Shown: positions 26,417-34,063 of the stretch, piece by piece
Position numbering within the stretch: the stretch's first letter is position 1
Layout of the letters: every line of letters starts with the position of its first letter
DNA from: Rhodococcus ruber
GTDB lineage: Bacteria; Actinomycetota; Actinomycetes; Mycobacteriales; Mycobacteriaceae
NCBI RefSeq assembly: GCF_027270735.1
Contig: NZ_JAPWIJ010000002.1
Location: 310,001-374,000 of the forward strand
Length of the DNA: 64,000 nt
Direction of reading: 5' to 3'
Translations under genes and position numbers: made by a program
The notes under the pieces: model-generated
The model's database searches: none
Told to the model about the DNA's origin: nothing
What the model saw: only the letters and a program-made list of their open reading frames with translations

Positions 26417-27094
26417 TCAGCCCTCGAGCGTCAACGAGTGGGGTTTCGACGTGAACGTTGCTGCGGATCCCGCCGCGCGCGCTATGCCCGCAATTCCGCC
26501 CCAGACCATCATGGTGAGGTAGTCGACGAGTTCGTCGGCCGTCATGGTTCGTTCGAAGATCCACCAGTGTGATGCCAACCTGACCGCACCGATCATGGCG
26601 AAGGCGATGGGTATCGAGCCGGCCGTCGAGAACTCGCGCTCTCGAAATCTGTCGGCGATGACGGTCCCCAGCAAGTCTGCGATCAGTTCCTCCGCCGCGG
26701 TGACGATGTCCTGGTTACCGCCAACGGCATTGTTGGCGTGGACGTAGATGTAGATATCGGGATCGGTGGCGACCGTCGTGACGTAGGCAGCGATCACTGC
26801 GCGGGTGAGGTGATATTCGTCGAGATCTTCGGAGATCGCGTCCCGGATCCGCGGCACCAGCGCGGTCTCGACGTATCGAGCCATCGCAGCGTCGGCGAGA
26901 CCCTTCTTGTCCGCGAAGTGTTTGTACAGAACGGTTTTCGAGACGCCGTTCGCTGCGGCGATGGCATCCATGCCCACGTCGTGGCCATGCTCACGAATCG
27001 CTGCCAGCGTTCGATCGAGCAGTTCACGTCGCCGGGTGATTCTGTGATCGCGCCACCGGTCGCTTCGCCCGTCGACCTTGACCGCCGTGCTCAT
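26417..27094 (-). CDS. TetR family transcriptional regulator
   Basis: 225 aa. The helix-turn-helix lies at about residues 40-70 (MDAIAAANGVSKTVLYKHFADKK is the recognisable segment). The C-terminal ligand domain is unassigned. It is the last gene of the EthA-like monooxygenase/hydrolase operon and overlaps the hydrolase by ATGA, so it probably represses its own operon from the inverted repeat at 29547-29576, as EthR does for ethA in M. tuberculosis, although EthR is divergent there. Confidence 0.83.
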   Translation of the reverse strand: MSTAVKVDGRSDRWRDHRITRRRELLDRTLAAIREHGHDVGMDAIAAANGVSKTVLYKHFADKKGLADAAMARYVETALVPRIRDAISEDLDEYHLTRAVIAAYVTTVATDPDIYIYVHANNAVGGNQDIVTAAEELIADLLGTVIADRFREREFSTAGSIPIAFAMIGAVRLASHWWIFERTMTADELVDYLTMMVWGGIAGIARAAGSAATFTSKPHSLTLEG

Positions 27095-27912
27095 GCCGTC
27101 TGGGGTACCGCTCGTGATCCCCTCAGCAGAATCGACGCCACCAGCTCGGGATCGTCCGACATCGGGACGTGCCCGAGCCCCGGGTAGGTCGTCACGTCGG
27201 CCTGCGGAAAGGTTCGACGAACCAGGGGTGCCTGATACACCGGCAGAACCAAGTCACGACGGCCCCAGGCTACGGTGACGGGAACGGTCTCATCGACCGG
27301 AATACTGAAGCGCGGCACTGCATTTCCGGCTGCGTCGATCGCGCGGTTGGTGGTGATGCTGAGTGCGTCGATCGTGGCCGTCGCCGCGGGAACTCGCCAC
27401 GGCTTGGCATAGAACACGCCGTTGGCGATCGTGCGTCCGACCACCGAACGCATGATTGTGGGCGCGATCGGATTGATGACTCGCGACAGGGCCCGCAGCA
27501 GACGAAACACCAGCAGCGCCCGCGTCTGATCCCAGCGGCCGCGGAAGAAGCCGGCCGGCGAGAGTGCGGTGGCCGAGGCAACCGACCCGCGGGCGGCGAG
27601 TTCGAGTGCGAAGTATCCGCCCAACGAATTCCCGGCCACGTGCGGCTTCTCTCCATCCACCGCCACGTACTCGAGGAACCGCTCCAGTTCGGCCACGATC
27701 CACGGCCCGAGGTCGAACTCTTCGGTGGGGAGCTCCGGTGAATCGCCGTGGCCGGGCAGATCCACCGTCACCACTCGCCGGTGCCGTGCCAATGTGTCGA
27801 CGACGCTGTCCCATGCATGTTGCCGGTGCACGATGCCGTGAATGAGTACCAACGTGGGGCCCTCACCCCGGATCGTGTGAGCCAGGGTCAGTCCATCGAT
27901 GTCCGAAGTCAC
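27091..27912 (-). CDS. Alpha/beta hydrolase
   Basis: 273 aa from GTG 27912 (GTGA overlap with the monooxygenase stop). LVLIHGIVHRQHAWDSV is the oxyanion region, VDLPGHGDSPEL follows, and the nucleophile elbow GNSLGGYFA is canonical. Asp in GRRDLVLP and His in GLGHVPMSD complete the triad. It likely cleaves esters or lactones made by the preceding Baeyer-Villiger enzyme. Confidence 0.83.
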   Translation of the reverse strand: MTSDIDGLTLAHTIRGEGPTLVLIHGIVHRQHAWDSVVDTLARHRRVVTVDLPGHGDSPELPTEEFDLGPWIVAELERFLEYVAVDGEKPHVAGNSLGGYFALELAARGSVASATALSPAGFFRGRWDQTRALLVFRLLRALSRVINPIAPTIMRSVVGRTIANGVFYAKPWRVPAATATIDALSITTNRAIDAAGNAVPRFSIPVDETVPVTVAWGRRDLVLPVYQAPLVRRTFPQADVTTYPGLGHVPMSDDPELVASILLRGSRAVPQTA

Positions 27913-29468
27913 TGCATACCAATCTTTCTCGGCCGGATGCTGCGGACGTTCGTGACATGCGATCCCACAACACCCGTGTTCGTCGCTCGGCCGAACGTCA
28001 TCGATTCCGTCAGATCGTCGAAACGTGCGTCGATTCTGTCCAGAATATAGTTCTGGCGCACCGACCACGGGCGTTCGGTCCCCGATTTCGGTAGCTCGTT
28101 CAGAGACCGCGTGACGTAACCGGCGGCCAGATCGACGACCGGACGGGAGTCGACAGCCTTGCCCTGCCGGTCCGGGATCGCATGGGTGTAGCCGTGAGAG
28201 CGCATGTACACGAGCAGTTTTGCCACTGCCTGGGCCGTCATGTCGGCCTTGAGCGTCCACGATGCATTCGTGTAGCCGATGCACCAGGCGACGTTGGGCA
28301 CGTCTTCGAGCATGTGGCCCTTGTAGACGAACTTGTCGTGCGCCTCGAACGGCTTTCCGTCCAGCGAGAGCTCGATGCCGCCGAATGCCTGCAGGTTCAA
28401 GCCCGTTGCGGTGACGATGATGTCGGCGGGGATTTCGTCGCCCGATTCCAGCAGGATGCCGTCGGCGGTCACCCTGGCGATTCGGTCGGTCACCACGGTC
28501 GCGCGACCGGAGCGGATGGCCTTGAAGAGATCACCGTCCGGCACCACGCACAGACGCTGATCCCACGGGGCGTAGGTCGGGTTGAAGTGCTTGTCGACGT
28601 CGTACCCCTGCGGCAGCTGAGCCTTCGTCATCGCGCGGAAGACCCTGCGGGCAGTTTTCGGCGCGCGTCGACACAGTTGATACGAGCCGACCATCAACAG
28701 CGCATTGCGCCACCGCAGCGCACTGTGCGCAAGAGCGTCCGGTAGCACGCGCTGAGTGATCGTGGTGAACGGATCGGTCATAGGTAGTGATGCGATATAG
28801 GTCGGCGAACGCTGCAGCATCGTCACCGACGCGGCGTCGGCCGCAAGTGTCGGCACCAATGTGATTGCGGTTGCGCCACTCCCGATCACGACGACCCGTT
28901 TGCCGGAGTGGTCGAGATCCTCGGGCCACTGCTGCGGGTGCACCACCCGGCCGGTGAACTCGTCCACCCCGGGAAAGTCGGGGGTGTACCCACCCGAGTA
29001 GTCGAAATAGCCGGTGCACAGGAATACGAAACGGCTGCGGTAGGTCTTCGGAACGCCGTCCGACACCGTCTCGACAGTCCACAGATCCGTCGACGAATCC
29101 CAGTTCGCTGACCTGACCGAAGTCGAGAAGTGTGTGTGTTCGTCGATTCCGTTTCCGTAGACGGTATCGGCGATGTAGTTGCGGATGTCCTCACCATGAG
29201 CGAGCAGCGTGTCTCCCCGCCAAGGCGTGTGCGGGAAAGAAAAGGTGAAAATATCGCTGTCCGAACGTATTCCGGGGTACCGGAACAGATCCCAGGTTCC
29301 GCCTGGTCGCTCACGACCTTCGAGGATCGCATAGCTCAGCTCCGGTGCCATCTCCTGCAGTCGATACGCCGCGCCGACGCCCGATATGCCGGCACCGATG
29401 ATGAGAACGTCCTCGAAATTTTCGGTCGAACCGTCGACCTCTGGCCATCGACCCGGACTTGCCGTCAC
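27909..29468 (-). CDS. EthA-like Baeyer-Villiger monooxygenase
   Basis: 519 aa from GTG 29468, which has GAGG 6 nt upstream; GTG 29495 would add nine residues. GAGISGVGAAYRLQE binds FAD, GGTWDLFRYPGIRSDSD is diagnostic of the EthA/MymA group, FTGRVVHPQQWP matches the fingerprint FxGxxxHxxxWP exactly, and GSGATAITLVP binds NADPH. It oxygenates ketones or thioamides using NADPH and oxygen. It heads a three-gene operon with a hydrolase and a TetR regulator. Confidence 0.87.
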   Translation of the reverse strand: MTASPGRWPEVDGSTENFEDVLIIGAGISGVGAAYRLQEMAPELSYAILEGRERPGGTWDLFRYPGIRSDSDIFTFSFPHTPWRGDTLLAHGEDIRNYIADTVYGNGIDEHTHFSTSVRSANWDSSTDLWTVETVSDGVPKTYRSRFVFLCTGYFDYSGGYTPDFPGVDEFTGRVVHPQQWPEDLDHSGKRVVVIGSGATAITLVPTLAADAASVTMLQRSPTYIASLPMTDPFTTITQRVLPDALAHSALRWRNALLMVGSYQLCRRAPKTARRVFRAMTKAQLPQGYDVDKHFNPTYAPWDQRLCVVPDGDLFKAIRSGRATVVTDRIARVTADGILLESGDEIPADIIVTATGLNLQAFGGIELSLDGKPFEAHDKFVYKGHMLEDVPNVAWCIGYTNASWTLKADMTAQAVAKLLVYMRSHGYTHAIPDRQGKAVDSRPVVDLAAGYVTRSLNELPKSGTERPWSVRQNYILDRIDARFDDLTESMTFGRATNTGVVGSHVTNVRSIRPRKIGMQ

Positions 29469-29546
29469 GTCACGCCTCGCTGTCTCCCCGAGCACCTTCG
29501 CGATTCGACCGATCGAGCAGACAACCGCGACCTACATCACACAATG

Positions 29547-29576
29547 TGCCATTGACGGATGGCTATGTCAATGGCA
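29547..29576. promoter_or_regulatory. Perfect 10-10-10 inverted repeat, likely operator
   Basis: TGCCATTGAC (29547-29556) and GTCAATGGCA (29567-29576) are exact reverse complements separated by 10 nt. It lies about 79 bp upstream of the EthA-like gene. The half-site matches that at 25230-25238. The most likely binder is the TetR protein at 26417-27094. Confidence 0.6.
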
Positions 29577-29664
29577 CTGTTCACGACAACCCGAAGACAG
29601 GAACTGCCATGAACCACATGCCCAACCGCGGACGCACCGCCATCGCGCTCGGAACCAGTACCCG

Positions 29665-29826
29665 ATGACTCCCGTGGTGGTCGGGGCCGCAGGAGTCATC
29701 GCCCTGATCTTGCTCACCTCGCGCGGTTCCGGCTTGGACTTCGACCGACGTTCGGTCTCGATGGCCTACACGTCGGGAACAGCGCGCGCGCCCCGCCGAA
29801 CGCGCTGGCTCCGCTCGAAGACATAG
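29665..29826 (+). CDS. Possible small membrane protein, low support
   Basis: 53 aa: a hydrophobic start (VVVGAAGVIALILLTS) then a basic tail. A 19-codon frame ends with TGA overlapping its ATG, which could be a coupled leader. No good ribosome site is seen. The 530-bp gap 29496-30026 otherwise holds only the operator at 29547 and the promoter-like repeat near 29902. It could equally be non-coding or a decayed gene. Confidence 0.25.
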   Translation: MTPVVVGAAGVIALILLTSRGSGLDFDRRSVSMAYTSGTARAPRRTRWLRSKT

Positions 29827-29901
29827 ACGTCCGTCGGCCACCTGGGATGCCCACGAGCAGGGGAAGCGAAGTCGGCCTCGATTCTGCCCGCCGATAGTGA
29901 C

Positions 29902-29933
29902 CCGAAACACGCCCCGTCGGACGTATGTTTCGG
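29902..29933. repeat. Inverted repeat upstream of LEA/CsbD-like gene
   Basis: CCGAAACA (29902-29909) and TGTTTCGG (29926-29933) are perfect reverse complements with 16 nt between, about 94 bp before the start at 30027. It may be an operator or stress-promoter element; no sigma consensus could be assigned with confidence. Confidence 0.35.
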
Positions 29934-30026
29934 AGCGTCGATTTCGACTCATACCTATCGGCGTCGTCCGCGACGCCCCAGCTCCGGGTTTGCCGGAGAT
30001 CACCGACACGAAAGAGGTACGCACCG

Positions 30027-30617
30027 ATGGCCGACTTCATCGACAAGGCTCAGCACAAGGCAGAAGAACTGGCCGGGACTGCGAAGGAGAAGGTCGGCGA
30101 GGCCACCGGTGACGACAGCCTCCGCGCCGAGGGTGCAACGGATCAGGCCAAGGCCAACACCCACCAGGCTGCAGACTCCGTGTCCGACGCAGCCGAGAAC
30201 GTTGCCGACACCGCAGCCGACGCCGCCAAGGAAGCCAAGCACGCAGCCTCCGATGCGGCAGACAAAGCCGCCGACGTGGCAGAAGATGTCAAGAACACCG
30301 TCAAGGACAAGGTTCAGAACGTCGATGTCGACGACGTGAAGGAGAAGGCGTCCCAGGTCGCCGACAAGGCAGCCGACAAGGCCTCCGCCGTCGCCGACGA
30401 CGTGAAGAACACGGTTCGCAACATCGACAGCGACGATGTCGCCCAGGCCGCGAAGGTCGGCACTCCGGTCATCGCCGCCATCGCAGCCACAGCGGGTGCC
30501 GTCGCGTTCGTACTGATCCGTCGTCGCAACCGTCGCCGCAGCGCCGCGCACCTGTTCGTTCCGTCGAAGCGCACCACCCGCAAGCTTGCCAAGAAGGCAC
30601 GTAAGCACAGCTTCTGA
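30027..30617 (+). CDS. CsbD/LEA-like Ala-Lys-Asp-rich stress protein with hydrophobic C-terminal segment
   Basis: 196 aa from ATG 30027 (AGAGG about 9 nt upstream). Residues 5-45 (KAEELAGTAKEKVGEATGDD) resemble CsbD. They are followed by about 90 residues of 11-mer-like repeats such as AADAAKEAKHAASDAADKAA and two copies of a VKNTV segment, as in LEA proteins. Near the C terminus VIAAIAATAGAVAFVLI is a membrane helix, then a strongly basic tail. Probably a desiccation or stress protein held at the membrane. A strong terminator follows. Confidence 0.7.
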   Translation: MADFIDKAQHKAEELAGTAKEKVGEATGDDSLRAEGATDQAKANTHQAADSVSDAAENVADTAADAAKEAKHAASDAADKAADVAEDVKNTVKDKVQNVDVDDVKEKASQVADKAADKASAVADDVKNTVRNIDSDDVAQAAKVGTPVIAAIAATAGAVAFVLIRRRNRRRSAAHLFVPSKRTTRKLAKKARKHSF

Positions 30618-30633
30618 AGGTAATTGCGTACAA

Positions 30634-30661
30634 GCCCCGCCTCGTTCGAGGCGGGGCTTTT
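30634..30661 (+). terminator. Rho-independent terminator
   Basis: GCCCCGCCTC (30634-30643), loop GTTC, GAGGCGGGGC (30648-30657), then TTTT. A perfect 10-bp stem 16 nt after the LEA-like stop; it also faces the next minus-strand gene. Confidence 0.85.
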
Positions 30662-30668
30662 CGCGTCA

Positions 30669-30965
30669 CTAGAGCGGCTTGAGCGCCCGGCTGGGCACCC
30701 AATGCGTGACGGTTTCACTGCGGTCGCGTGACATCAGCTCGTACGTGACTCGGCCCAGCCAGTCGCCGTCGACGGTGATGGACCATTCGACCAGATCGCC
30801 GGGCACCACGCGTCGAACATCGAATCCTTCGGGGTTGAACTTCGACGCGTGGTGTGGCGGTAGTGGGTAGAGGATGTTCAGGTCGATCCACACCTTCAGT
30901 GGTGGTCGGAGCAACTTGAAGGGGCGCACGGCGGACGCCGGTCGAGGTTGTGCGCGCCGTGCCAT
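30669..30965 (-). CDS. Conserved-looking hypothetical protein
   Basis: 98 aa from ATG 30965. Contents include LKVWIDLNILYPLPPHHASKF and VVPGDLVEWSITVDGDWLGRV; no signal peptide or membrane segment. Not recognised as a known domain. Base composition is like its neighbours, and it is isolated by terminators on both sides (30634 and 31019), so it is probably a single-gene unit. Confidence 0.5.
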   Translation of the reverse strand: MARRAQPRPASAVRPFKLLRPPLKVWIDLNILYPLPPHHASKFNPEGFDVRRVVPGDLVEWSITVDGDWLGRVTYELMSRDRSETVTHWVPSRALKPL

Positions 30966-31018
30966 CGTTCGATCATACGTTCGATTACCGCCACGATCCA
31001 CACGCCCGGAAACGAACT

Positions 31019-31051
31019 ACGGCCCCTCGCACATGATGTGCGAGGGGCCGT
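31019..31051. terminator. Strong hairpin after the mycolyltransferase gene
   Basis: ACGGCCCCTCGCAC (31019-31032), loop ATGAT, and GTGCGAGGGGCCGT (31038-31051): a perfect 14-bp stem, 18 nt past the mycolyltransferase stop on the minus strand. There is no long U tract, as is common in actinobacteria. Confidence 0.7.
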
Positions 31052-31069
31052 TGTCCTGCTCTACGAGGA

Positions 31070-32122
31070 TCAGATGCCGAGCGATCCCGCCAGGAACGGC
31101 CAGGACTTGTGCAGGTCGTCCTGCCAGTAGCCCCAGGAGTGATTGCCCACCGGACGGAAGTCGACGGTTGCCGGAATTCCGAGCTGGTCCAGACGCTTCG
31201 CCAGGTTGGACGTGCAGAAGTTGGTGGCCACCTCGATACCGCCACCGACGATGACCTGGTTGGCGAGAGTCGCCGGGTCGTTGTCCAAGCGCGGGTTGGC
31301 GTAGGTGTCGTTCGGAATGCCGGGCAGTCCGCTGCCGGTGCTCATGTAGATCTGCGTGCCGCGGAGCTTCTCTGCGTTGAGCAGTGGGTCGTTCTCGCGC
31401 CACACCGGCCCGTCGAGCGGTCCCCACATGTTCTCGACGTTGCCGCCGCCGTACGTCTCGACGACGAGCTTGACGAACTGCTGTCCGATCGGGTCCGACG
31501 TCTGTGCGCAGCCACTGTATGCCGCGACGCCGGTGAACTTGCCCGGGTACTTGATCGCGATGTTGAGGACCGAGGTACCCGTCATGGACAGCGCAGCAAG
31601 CGACTGGCGACCGTTGGTGTCGAACTGCGCGTCGATCAGTGGGGGAAGTTCCTCACCGAGGAAGGTGCTCCACTTGTTGCTGCCGAGCTTCGGATCGTCC
31701 TGCAGCCAGTCGGTGTAGTACGACCACTTGCCCTTCTGCGGGGTCACGATGTACGCGTTCTTGTCCGAGAAGAAAGCCTCGGCGTCGGTCTGTGACTGCC
31801 ACGAAGCGGCATCCTCGCCGCCGCCTGCACCGTTGAGCAGGTACAGCACCGGACGCGACACACTCTCGTCGGCAGGCCGCTGCACCGTGACGGGAATGGT
31901 GCGGTTCATCGACGCGGAGAACACCTGCAACTGAACCTGGCGGTTGTCGAGGGTGTTCACCGACTCGATGCGGGATCCGTTGCTCGACTGGGTCGTCGCG
32001 GCGGGCAGCTCGTCCGCGGACGCGACGGGCGTCATCAGCGCGGTCGGAAGAATCGCCACTGCGAGAGCGACGGCCGTAGCCGAACCGATTCGCCGGAAGC
32101 CGTGTCGTCGAGATCGTGGCAC
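31070..32122 (-). CDS. Secreted mycolyltransferase / antigen 85-type esterase
   Basis: 350 aa. A Sec signal peptide (positively charged start, hydrophobic AVALAVAILPTALM, cleavage after ASA near residue 36). The alpha/beta fold carries NRTIPVTVQRP, VLYLLNGAGGGEDAASW, the nucleophile Ser in LSMTGTSVLNIA and the catalytic His in GNHSWGYWQDDL. These are features of trehalose mycolyltransferases of mycolic-acid bacteria, which transfer mycolates to trehalose and arabinogalactan in the cell wall. Confidence 0.85.
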   Translation of the reverse strand: MPRSRRHGFRRIGSATAVALAVAILPTALMTPVASADELPAATTQSSNGSRIESVNTLDNRQVQLQVFSASMNRTIPVTVQRPADESVSRPVLYLLNGAGGGEDAASWQSQTDAEAFFSDKNAYIVTPQKGKWSYYTDWLQDDPKLGSNKWSTFLGEELPPLIDAQFDTNGRQSLAALSMTGTSVLNIAIKYPGKFTGVAAYSGCAQTSDPIGQQFVKLVVETYGGGNVENMWGPLDGPVWRENDPLLNAEKLRGTQIYMSTGSGLPGIPNDTYANPRLDNDPATLANQVIVGGGIEVATNFCTSNLAKRLDQLGIPATVDFRPVGNHSWGYWQDDLHKSWPFLAGSLGI

Positions 32123-32212
32123 GCTGTTTCACCTTTTCGTCGAGTTACACCGGTCGAGTTTCTACATCGGCCGAAGATGAGGTGACGTTACCTCGAGCAA
32201 ACGGCACAAGCG

Positions 32213-33487
32213 TTATGGACCGGACGAATCCGAGACTCGATCGTGATGCTCGCGGTGTCGGACGGCGACGAGGCAACCCACGACAACGAGCACCGCGACC
32301 ACCACGCCGACCGGTAGCGGCGAGTACAACCAGACGATGGGCCGCACGTAATCGTCGGGTGTCCCGTCCGACCAACCGAATACGCGCGGCGGTACCGGAG
32401 CCGACACCGAGAACAACGTCACCGCGAACGGAACCAGCGGCGTGATGGTCGACGCCACCGTGCGCGACGGTTGCATCGACCCCACGATCAGACCGAGGGC
32501 GACGGGGTAGAGCGCACAATAGGCAACCGTTCCAACGATATTGACCGCATCGTCGCCGGCCGGAATCAGACCGGTCGCAGTCACTGCGGCCAGCATCCCG
32601 AGCGCTACCGTCGACGAGGCGCGCCGCAAGCCCAACCACACTGACGCGACGAACAGCACCACGGCGAGCGCAAACACCCACCAGGACGCGTCGGACCATC
32701 CCAGGGCACTCACGCCCGACGCTGCAATCGCCAACCCGGACAGCAGGTATCGACCGTCTCGACCGTCGAGGCTGCGTGCTGTTCCGTAGGCCAGGAAGAC
32801 GACGATCGAGACGGCGAAGATCCACATTCCTACCGTCGACGTCGTATTGCCCGAGTAGGTGTAGACAACCAGGCAGGCGAACGCGAGCACGAGGACGGCC
32901 ACGGCGTCCGACCCCTCGAAATCGTGCAGTGGTGTCCGTCGAGCAGCGACGGCCAGCAGCAACGTCAGGACGACAAGAACGAGCAGGGGGACGGTGGATT
33001 CCACGTACATCGGCCCCAGGCTCTCCATCCACCTTCCTTCACGCGGTGCGCGTAGAGCCGAGATCGCGTAGTAGAACTGCATCGAACACAGCAGTCCGAC
33101 GGCGAGACCAGCGGCCGGGATCCGTCTCCCTGCCGCGATGTGCCCGCACACCCCCACCAGAACACCTGCGCCGATCGCGTTGGTGGTGACCGCTTGATTG
33201 GCGGCGATCGGCGCGAACGACGGCAGCGCGACGATCACCGAACCGAGCACGATCGTCACCACGGTCGAGATCCGGGAGCGTCGAGAGTGCAGAACGGCCA
33301 GCGCGATCACGGCCGACATGACGGCGATCGTTCCTGCCCACTGCGGGGTGACGAATGCCGCGTACCAGTACCCTGTCGACTCGATGTGGGACGAGTCGTG
33401 GCCGAGGGACTCGCGAATCGAAAAACCGGCCACGAATCCGCCACTTGTTGTGGCCGATACGGGCCAGACACGATCCATCGCAGTCAT
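32213..33487 (-). CDS. Polytopic membrane protein of unknown function
   Basis: 424 aa from ATG 33487; GTG 33520 would add 11 residues. About eleven hydrophobic helices (for example VLVGVCGHIAAG, LLVLVVLTLLLAVAA, GVVVAVLVVVGCLVAV) and a short basic C terminus. There is an extracytoplasmic loop with HDSSHIESTGYWYAA. No transporter or enzyme motif is recognised. It is transcribed toward the mycolyltransferase gene but with a 90-bp gap. Confidence 0.55.
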   Translation of the reverse strand: MTAMDRVWPVSATTSGGFVAGFSIRESLGHDSSHIESTGYWYAAFVTPQWAGTIAVMSAVIALAVLHSRRSRISTVVTIVLGSVIVALPSFAPIAANQAVTTNAIGAGVLVGVCGHIAAGRRIPAAGLAVGLLCSMQFYYAISALRAPREGRWMESLGPMYVESTVPLLVLVVLTLLLAVAARRTPLHDFEGSDAVAVLVLAFACLVVYTYSGNTTSTVGMWIFAVSIVVFLAYGTARSLDGRDGRYLLSGLAIAASGVSALGWSDASWWVFALAVVLFVASVWLGLRRASSTVALGMLAAVTATGLIPAGDDAVNIVGTVAYCALYPVALGLIVGSMQPSRTVASTITPLVPFAVTLFSVSAPVPPRVFGWSDGTPDDYVRPIVWLYSPLPVGVVVAVLVVVGCLVAVRHREHHDRVSDSSGP

Positions 33488-33567
33488 GATTGTCAATGTA
33501 GAGGTGCTTTCTCGATGCACGTATCTGTGGTCTATTGGGTGCCCGCCCCGCGAAGGAGTCGATCGAG

Positions 33568-33963
33568 ATGTTTCGTCGCACAGCCGTTGTTGCTTGCGTC
33601 ATTGCAGGTGCCGCCGCCCTCGGAATGGGTACCGCCAACGCCGACGAGTGGCCGACTCCGCCGTCGTATCCGAGCCCGACGGCTCCGCAGGACGTCACCG
33701 GATTCCTCACGCCTCAGGATCCGGACTACTGGAATCCGTTCGTCAGCAAGAACCGATTGACGTCCCCGTACGGAAACAGCACCCGCATCGTGTGCACCGG
33801 ATTCCACGGGGTGCTGCTCGAATGCTGGCAAGCCGACTCGAACGGCAACCCACACAAGCTGATTCCGCTGAACATGAACTACCCGGGTTCGACGGGCCAG
33901 CTGCTCCCCGGCGGCGGTCCCAGGCACTTCGTCTATCCAGGATTCATCCCCGGCATCGGCTGA
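33568..33963 (+). CDS. Small secreted protein
   Basis: 131 aa from ATG 33568 with GAAGGAG at 33552-33558. A clear signal peptide (VVACVIAGAAALGMGTANADE, cleavage after ANA near residue 25). The mature part is Pro/Gly/Asn-rich with two Cys (RIVCTGF and LLECWQ) 14 apart, likely a disulfide. No family recognised; similar small exported proteins are common in Mycobacteriales. Confidence 0.65.
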   Translation: MFRRTAVVACVIAGAAALGMGTANADEWPTPPSYPSPTAPQDVTGFLTPQDPDYWNPFVSKNRLTSPYGNSTRIVCTGFHGVLLECWQADSNGNPHKLIPLNMNYPGSTGQLLPGGGPRHFVYPGFIPGIG

Positions 33964-33981
33964 CCCGAGCGACACTGGCAG

Positions 33982-34063
33982 CAACTGATCTGAGCGTCCA
34001 CTATTCGCCCTCGAAAGCGGGATTCCGTGTGAGGGTGAAAATAGTGGACGCTCAGGTCAGTTG
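33982..34063. terminator. Very long inverted repeat, bidirectional terminator or REP-like element
   Basis: Arms 33982-34005 and 34040-34063 (24 nt each) are reverse complements except for one G-T pair. An inner CCCTC/GAGGG pair extends the stem, leaving an apical loop of about 15 nt. It separates the convergent secreted-protein and NDH-2 genes, and its right arm overlaps the NDH-2 stop codon at 34057-34059. Confidence 0.7.
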
